The notes beneath the pieces are model-generated. The model had not been told where the DNA came from, did not search any database, and worked only from the letters and a program-made list of their open reading frames with translations. Shown here piece by piece: positions 59,288 through 64,000 of a stretch of DNA of 64,000 nt (position 1 is the first letter of the stretch; each line of letters opens with the position of its first letter). The stretch spans positions 1-64,000 of the forward strand of contig NZ_JOEM01000012.1 in NCBI RefSeq assembly GCF_000718135.1, read 5' to 3'. The position numbers and the translations under genes are program-made. The stretch comes from Streptomyces cyaneofuscatus. Its GTDB lineage: Bacteria; Actinomycetota; Actinomycetes; Streptomycetales; Streptomycetaceae.

Positions 59288-60187
59288 ATGACCGCGACCA
59301 CCCGGCGCCTCGCCGTCACCACCGCACTCGCCGCCACCGCCCTGCTCGCCGCAGCACCCGTCGCCTCCGCCGACGGGACGCCCGCCCCGCCCAAGCTGAC
59401 CGCCGCCACGCTCGAAGCCGCCCACGAGGCCGCCTCCGCACCGGCCACCCTGGACACCCTGTCCCGGTTCTTCGCCCGGGAGGGCGCGGTGGCGCGTACG
59501 GCGGCCGCCCCGCGCATCGAGGCGAAGACCGTCCCCGTACGTACGCTCTCGGCCGCGTTCGTCGCCGGGAAGCCGGGGGCCGCGCCCAGCAACCTGGACT
59601 ACCTCGCCGCCACCGCCGTCTCCTCCGACGGCCAGAAGGCCTCCCTGTGGACCGTCCCCTGGGCCGGCGCGAGCGGAGCGTGGCAGGTGGTGAACATCGC
59701 CACCGGTGACGACGAGGCCCACTACACCGCGCGGGGGGCTCGCGCGCTCCCCGGCGGCACGGTCTTCCGGGAGCCGCAGATCGACGCCTGGTACGTCCAC
59801 GACGCCTCCCGGGTCCTCCCGCTGGACGAGGACGCGACGGCGGCCGTGGGCGCCAAGGGCACCACCCTGAACGCCTACCGGACCCGGGTGAACGAGGCGT
59901 ACGGCGACAAGCTGCCCGGCTCCGGCTACGCGAAGTCCGGCAAGGCGGGAGGCTACGGCCCCGGGGCGGCGGCAGGCACCGAAGCCCAGGCCCCCGCCGC
60001 CGAGGGCCCGGCCCCGGCGCCCGGCTCCGCGCTCGCCGACGCGGCGGGTACGGGCACCCCGGACACCGCCCTGACCACCGTCTCCACGATGGCCGGAGCC
60101 GGGGCCCTGCTCGCCCTGGCGCTCGGCGGAGCCGCCGCCGTACGCCACCGCGTCCGCACCCGGCAGAACCCCGCGCCGGACGCCTGA
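59288..60187 (+). CDS. Exported, C-terminally membrane-anchored protein
   Basis: 299 aa. Sec signal peptide (RRLAVTTALAATALLAAAPV, cleavage near ASA-DG), a globular domain of about 170 residues (NLDYLAATAVSSDGQKASLW, GTVFREPQIDAWYVHDASRV, NAYRTRVNEAYGDKLPGS), an Ala/Pro/Gly-rich stretch, one hydrophobic helix (MAGAGALLALALGGAAAV) and a short basic tail, so it is anchored to the membrane from outside. No known family. It follows the cysteine protease by 4 nt and may be its substrate, inhibitor or anchor (inference). A strong terminator follows. Confidence 0.72.
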   Translation: MTATTRRLAVTTALAATALLAAAPVASADGTPAPPKLTAATLEAAHEAASAPATLDTLSRFFAREGAVARTAAAPRIEAKTVPVRTLSAAFVAGKPGAAPSNLDYLAATAVSSDGQKASLWTVPWAGASGAWQVVNIATGDDEAHYTARGARALPGGTVFREPQIDAWYVHDASRVLPLDEDATAAVGAKGTTLNAYRTRVNEAYGDKLPGSGYAKSGKAGGYGPGAAAGTEAQAPAAEGPAPAPGSALADAAGTGTPDTALTTVSTMAGAGALLALALGGAAAVRHRVRTRQNPAPDA

Positions 60188-60237
60188 TCGGATCGCTCCG
60201 GGGCACGCACGCCCCGGGACGGCCGTTCATGGAGCCG

Positions 60238-60275
60238 CGCTCCGGGGCCGCCGGCACCCCCGGCGCCCCGGAGCG
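60238..60275 (+). terminator. Terminator before uvrC
   Basis: CGCTCCGGGGC (60238-60248) pairs with GCCCCGGAGCG (60265-60275), with an inner GCCGG/CCGGC helix. It lies 50 nt after the anchored-protein stop and 55 nt before uvrC. A smaller hairpin CCGGGGC/GCCCCGG precedes it at 60198-60217. Confidence 0.8.
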
Positions 60276-60330
60276 CACCGGTCACCCGGAGGACGACGTC
60301 CTGTCACACCCCGCAAGTAGGGTGTGAACC

Positions 60331-62391
60331 ATGGCAGACCCCTCCAGCTACCGCCCCAGCCCGGGGCAGATCCCCGACTCCCCGGGGGTCTACAAGTTCC
60401 GCGACGAGCACCGCCGGGTGATCTACGTCGGGAAGGCCAAGAACCTCCGCCAGCGCGTGGCCAACTACTTCCAGGACCTGGCCAATCTCCACCCGCGTAC
60501 GCGCTCGATGGTCACGACCGCCGCCTCCGTCGAGTGGACGGTGGTCTCCACCGAGGTCGAGGCGCTCCAGCTGGAGTACACCTGGATCAAGGAGTTCGAC
60601 CCCCGGTTCAACGTCAAGTACCGGGACGACAAGAGCTATCCCTACCTCGCCGTCACGCTGAACGAGGAGTTCCCCCGCGTCCAGGTGATGCGCGGCGCCA
60701 AGAAGAAGGGCGTACGCTACTTCGGTCCGTACGGGCACGCCTGGGCGATCCGCGAGACCGTCGACCTGATGCTCCGCGTCTTCCCCGTCCGCACCTGCTC
60801 CGCCGGCGTCTTCAAGAACGCCGCCCGCACCGGCCGCCCCTGCCTGCTCGGCTACATCGACAAGTGCTCGGCCCCCTGCGTCGGCCGGGTCACCCCCGAG
60901 GAGCACCGCGAGCTGGCCGAGGACTTCTGCGACTTCATGGCCGGGCGCACGGGCACCTACATCCGCCGCCTGGAAAAGGAGATGACGCAGGCGGCCGAGG
61001 AGATGGAGTACGAGCGCGCCGCCCGCCTCCGGGACGACGCCGTGGCCCTCAAGCGGGCCATGGAGAAGAGCGCCGTCGTCCTCGCGGACGCCACCGACGC
61101 CGACCTGATCGCCGTCGCCGAGGACGAGCTGGAGGCGGCCCTCCAGATCTTCCACGTGCGCGGCGGCCGGGTGCGCGGCCAGCGCGGCTGGGTCACCGAC
61201 AAGGTCGAGGCGGTCGACACGGCCGGCCTCGTCGAACACGCCCTCCAGCAGCTGTACGGGGAGGAGCGCGGCGAAGCCGTCCCCAAGGAGGTCCTGGTCC
61301 CCGCCCTGCCCGAGGACACCGAAGCGGTCTCCCAGTGGCTCGCCGAGCGCCGGGGCTCCCAGGTCAGCCTGCGCATTCCGCAGCGCGGCGACAAGAAGGA
61401 CCTCATGGAGACGGTCCAGCGCAACGCCCAGCAGGCGCTCGGCCTGCACAAGACCAAACGCGCCTCCGACCTCACCACCCGCTCCCGGGCCCTGGAGGAG
61501 ATCGCCGAGGCGCTCGGCCTGGACGCGGCCCCGCTGCGCATCGAGTGCTACGACATCTCCCACCTCCAGGGGGATGACGTGGTGGCCTCCATGGTGGTCT
61601 TCGAGGACGGCCTCGCCCGCAAGAGCGAGTACCGCCGCTTCCAGATCAAGGGCTTCGAGGGCCAGGACGACGTCCGCTCGATGCACGAGGTGATCGGCCG
61701 CCGCTTCAAGCGCTACCTCCAGGAGAAGGAGCGCATGGGGGAGTGGGAACAGCCCCCCTCGGCGACCGACCCAGCCGCCACCGGCCCCGTCCCCGCTCCC
61801 ACCGGCCCCGTCCCCGCTCACCCCGCCGCCTCCCCGGCCGACGAGATCGACCCCCGGGAGGACGACGGCCGGCCGAAGCGGTTCGCCTACCCGCCGCAGC
61901 TCGTCGTCGTCGACGGCGGGCAGCCCCAGGTCGCCGCCGCCAAGCGCGCCCTGGACGAGCTGGGCATCGACGACATCGCCGTCTGCGGCCTGGCCAAGCG
62001 GCTGGAGGAGGTCTGGCTCCCCGATGACGACGACCCCGTCGTCCTGCCCCGATCCAGCGAGGGCCTCTACCTCCTCCAGCGCGTCCGGGACGAGGCCCAC
62101 CGCTTCGCCATCACCTACCAGCGCGCCAAGCGGGCCAAGCGCATCCGTACGAGCCCCCTGGACGACGTGGCGGGCCTGGGCGAGACCCGCAAGCAGGCCC
62201 TGATCAAGCATTTCGGCTCCGTGAAGAAGCTCCGGCAGGCGACAATCGAGGAGATCTGCGAGGTCCCCGGGATAGGGCGCAGGACGGCCGAATCGGTGGC
62301 GGTAGCCCTCGCCTCGGCGGCCCCCGCGGCCCCTGCCGTGAACACGGCCACAGGAGAGATCATGGAAGAGGACGACGGGGGCACGTCATGA
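60331..62391 (+). CDS. uvrC: Excinuclease ABC subunit C
   Basis: 686 aa. UvrC makes both incisions in nucleotide excision repair. The N-terminal GIY-YIG domain reads [21 protein letters not shown], with the catalytic Tyr/Arg and ELQ...WIKEF helix. A cysteine group ([24 protein letters not shown]) may hold a metal or iron-sulfur cluster. The UvrB-binding helix is [19 protein letters not shown], followed by the RNase H-like domain ([47 protein letters not shown]) and a C-terminal helix-hairpin-helix pair. A Pro/Ala-rich insert of about 40 residues (from about residue 474) interrupts the RNase H domain. It overlaps rapZ by 4 nt. Confidence 0.96.
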   Translation: MADPSSYRPSPGQIPDSPGVYKFRDEHRRVIYVGKAKNLRQRVANYFQDLANLHPRTRSMVTTAASVEWTVVSTEVEALQLEYTWIKEFDPRFNVKYRDDKSYPYLAVTLNEEFPRVQVMRGAKKKGVRYFGPYGHAWAIRETVDLMLRVFPVRTCSAGVFKNAARTGRPCLLGYIDKCSAPCVGRVTPEEHRELAEDFCDFMAGRTGTYIRRLEKEMTQAAEEMEYERAARLRDDAVALKRAMEKSAVVLADATDADLIAVAEDELEAALQIFHVRGGRVRGQRGWVTDKVEAVDTAGLVEHALQQLYGEERGEAVPKEVLVPALPEDTEAVSQWLAERRGSQVSLRIPQRGDKKDLMETVQRNAQQALGLHKTKRASDLTTRSRALEEIAEALGLDAAPLRIECYDISHLQGDDVVASMVVFEDGLARKSEYRRFQIKGFEGQDDVRSMHEVIGRRFKRYLQEKERMGEWEQPPSATDPAATGPVPAPTGPVPAHPAASPADEIDPREDDGRPKRFAYPPQLVVVDGGQPQVAAAKRALDELGIDDIAVCGLAKRLEEVWLPDDDDPVVLPRSSEGLYLLQRVRDEAHRFAITYQRAKRAKRIRTSPLDDVAGLGETRKQALIKHFGSVKKLRQATIEEICEVPGIGRRTAESVAVALASAAPAAPAVNTATGEIMEEDDGGTS

Positions 62392-63395
62392 CCGAGCACA
62401 CCCGCCGGGCCGACGGCGGGGGCGACGCCGACAGCGCGCCCACCGACGACCGGCAGCACGAACGAACAGACCGAGCAGACGGAGCAGACGTGAGTACGAA
62501 CACCACGAACGAGACGGGCGAGGCAGTGGCGCCGGCCATTCCCGAGCTGGTGATCATCTCCGGCATGTCCGGCGCCGGACGCAGCACCGCCGCCAAGTGT
62601 CTGGAGGACCTCGGCTGGTTCGTCGTCGACAACCTGCCGCCCGCGCTGATCCCCACCATGGTGGAGCTCGGCGCCCGCTCCCAGGGCAATGTGGCGCGGA
62701 TCGCCGTCGTCGTCGACGTGCGCGGCCGGCGCTTCTTCGACAACCTCCGCGAATCCCTCGCCGACCTGGAGGCCAAGCACGTCACCCGGCGGATCGTCTT
62801 CCTGGAGTCCTCCGACGACGCCCTGGTCCGCCGCTTCGAGTCCGTCCGCCGCCCGCACCCGCTCCAGGGCGACGGCCGCATCGTCGACGGCATCGCCGCC
62901 GAGCGCGACCTGCTGCGCGAGCTGCGCGGCGACGCCGACCTGGTCATCGACACCTCCAGCCTCAACGTGCACGAGCTGCGTGCCAAGATGGACGCCCAGT
63001 TCGCGGGCGAGTCGGAGCCGGAGCTGCGCGCCACGGTGATGTCCTTCGGCTACAAGTACGGCCTGCCCGTCGACGCCGACCTGGTCGTGGACTGCCGCTT
63101 CCTGCCCAACCCGCACTGGGTCCCGGAGCTGCGTCCCTTCACCGGCCTCAACGAGGAGGTCTCCGCCTACGTCTTCGACCAGCCGGGCGCCAAGGAGTTC
63201 CTCAACCAGTACACGGAGCTGCTCCAGCTGATCGCCGCCGGCTACCGCCGCGAGGGCAAGCGGTACGTGACCATCGCCGTGGGCTGCACGGGCGGCAAGC
63301 ACCGCTCCGTCGCCATGTCGGAGAAGCTCTCCGCCCGCCTCGCCGCCGAAGGTATCGAGACCGTCCTCGTCCACCGGGACATGGGGCGCGAGTGA
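62388..63395 (+). CDS. rapZ: RNase adapter RapZ / nucleotide-binding protein
   Basis: 335 aa from ATG 62388, overlapping the uvrC stop (ATGA). The first 40 residues are polar and poorly conserved; a GTG at 62491 is an alternative start. The P-loop reads GMSGAGRST, with Arg in place of the usual Lys. The conserved [43 protein letters not shown] and [17 protein letters not shown] are all present. In E. coli RapZ guides RNase E to small RNAs controlling glucosamine synthesis; in actinobacteria the role is less clear. It is followed by yvcK (4-nt overlap) in the conserved uvrC-rapZ-yvcK order, normally continuing to whiA. Confidence 0.95.
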   Translation: MTEHTRRADGGGDADSAPTDDRQHERTDRADGADVSTNTTNETGEAVAPAIPELVIISGMSGAGRSTAAKCLEDLGWFVVDNLPPALIPTMVELGARSQGNVARIAVVVDVRGRRFFDNLRESLADLEAKHVTRRIVFLESSDDALVRRFESVRRPHPLQGDGRIVDGIAAERDLLRELRGDADLVIDTSSLNVHELRAKMDAQFAGESEPELRATVMSFGYKYGLPVDADLVVDCRFLPNPHWVPELRPFTGLNEEVSAYVFDQPGAKEFLNQYTELLQLIAAGYRREGKRYVTIAVGCTGGKHRSVAMSEKLSARLAAEGIETVLVHRDMGRE

Positions 63396-64000
63396 CCGGT
63401 CGCAATCTGCGGATGCGGCGGCTGAGCCGCGCCACCTCGGCGCTCTCCGGCCGCAAACGCGGTGGACAGCCCAAGGTCGTCGCCCTCGGCGGCGGCATGG
63501 GCCTCTCGGCGTCCCTGGCGGCGCTGCGCCGGATCACCGGCGACCTCACGGCCGTGGTCACCGTCGCCGACGACGGCGGCTCCAGCGGCCGGCTCCGCGA
63601 GGAGCTGGGCGTCCTGCCCCCCGGCGACCTGCGCAAGGCGCTCGCCGCGCTCTGCGGCGACGACGACTGGGGCCGCACCTGGTCCCGGGTCATCCAGCAC
63701 CGGTTCGAGTCCAAGGGCGACCTCCACGAGCACGCGGTCGGCAATCTGCTGATCGTCGCCCTCTGGGAGCAGCTCGGCGACCACGTCCAGGCCCTCGACC
63801 TGGTCGGCAAGCTGCTCGGCGCGCAGGGCCGGGTGCTGCCCATGTCCGCCGTGCCGCTGGAGCTCCAGGCGCTGGTCAAGGGCCATGACCCGGAGCTGCC
63901 CGACGCCATCGTCACCGTGCGCGGCCAGGCCACCGTCGCGCTCACCCCGGGCGAGGTGCAGTCCGTGCACGTCGTCCCGCCCGACCCGCCGGCCGTCCCG
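63392..64000 (+). CDS. yvcK: YvcK/CofD-like gluconeogenesis factor, 5' part
   Basis: 203 codons are visible before the window ends, starting at GTG 63392, which overlaps the rapZ stop as GTGA. After a basic N-terminus, VVALGGGMGLSASLAALRRI forms the nucleotide-sugar-binding loop of the CofD/YvcK fold, followed by VTVADDGGSSGRLREELGVLPPGDLRKAL and HAVGNLLIVALWEQLGD, all typical. YvcK binds UDP-GlcNAc and adjusts carbon flux and cell-wall synthesis. The rest of the gene and, by conserved order, whiA should lie just outside the window. Confidence 0.94.
   Translation, partial: MTGRNLRMRRLSRATSALSGRKRGGQPKVVALGGGMGLSASLAALRRITGDLTAVVTVADDGGSSGRLREELGVLPPGDLRKALAALCGDDDWGRTWSRVIQHRFESKGDLHEHAVGNLLIVALWEQLGDHVQALDLVGKLLGAQGRVLPMSAVPLELQALVKGHDPELPDAIVTVRGQATVALTPGEVQSVHVVPPDPPAVP

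Noticed and set aside
1..64000. Biosynthetic gene cluster, prophage, insertion sequence or defence island
   Set aside because: No PKS/NRPS, terpene, phage structural, transposase, restriction or toxin-antitoxin genes were recognised; gene order is that of the conserved chromosome core.

Overview
The window is chromosomal DNA of a Streptomyces or very close relative. GC content is very high, third codon positions are almost all G or C, GTG starts and 4-nt ATGA/GTGA gene overlaps are frequent, and the gene set and order are those of the conserved streptomycete core: pyk, an ANTAR regulator, the liv ABC operon, polA, rpsA, coaE, uvrB, uvrA, uvrC, rapZ, yvcK. No biosynthetic cluster, prophage, insertion sequence or CRISPR array is visible.

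Layout. 0-4 kb: end of a SIMPL protein, pyruvate kinase (probably leaderless), a lower-GC LAGLIDADG-type homing-endonuclease-like gene beside an atypical tRNA with a Leu (CAA) anticodon, and an orphan ANTAR response regulator. 4-10 kb: branched-chain amino-acid ABC transporter livKHMGF on the minus strand. 10-17 kb: thioesterase, YdeP-type molybdo-oxidoreductase, DNA polymerase I, DUF4184 membrane protein. 17-31 kb: secreted transglycosylase, small membrane proteins, HrpB helicase, two methyltransferases, ribosomal protein S1, secreted beta-helix protein, PAC2 protein, dephospho-CoA kinase, TPR protein, lipoprotein. 31-36.6 kb: SNF2 helicase, SWIM zinc-finger protein, a 243-aa protein of unknown function, then two tandem structured RNAs. 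36.6-45.5 kb: aminotransferase, HxlR regulator, uridine-kinase-like protein, pseudouridine catabolism pair psuG-psuK, cupin, MFS exporter, O6-methylguanine repair enzyme, secreted phosphodiesterase, MHYT sensor. 45.5-64 kb: uvrB, a Ter cluster (TerD, a TerD fusion, TerC), an alpha/beta-hydrolase pseudogene, MBL hydrolase, mycothiol-dependent-type enzyme, uvrA, Rieske protein, HTH protein, a secreted cysteine protease with an anchored partner, uvrC, rapZ and the start of yvcK.

The most interesting signal is at 36285-36552. Two adjacent RNAs each carry a TTCRANY T-arm, a closed 7-bp acceptor-like hairpin and a GG-containing D-arm, in circularly permuted order (T-arm, acceptor, D-arm), mounted on a long interrupted helix where the anticodon stem would be. 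This is the architecture of bacterial Y RNAs (YrlA), but no Ro60/TROVE or RtcB gene is in the window; the nearest genes are the 243-aa protein and the SNF2-SWIM pair. Other notable signals are: a Leu-anticodon tRNA with a 5-nt variable loop instead of a class II arm; a yybP-ykoY-type manganese riboswitch before terC whose P1 helix competes with a helix that sequesters the ribosome binding site; a 14-nt tandem duplication that frameshifts an alpha/beta-hydrolase remnant; and paired TTGG-N5-CCAA operators 21 bp apart before the HxlR regulator.

All product names rest on reading motifs and family resemblance by eye; no database search was run.
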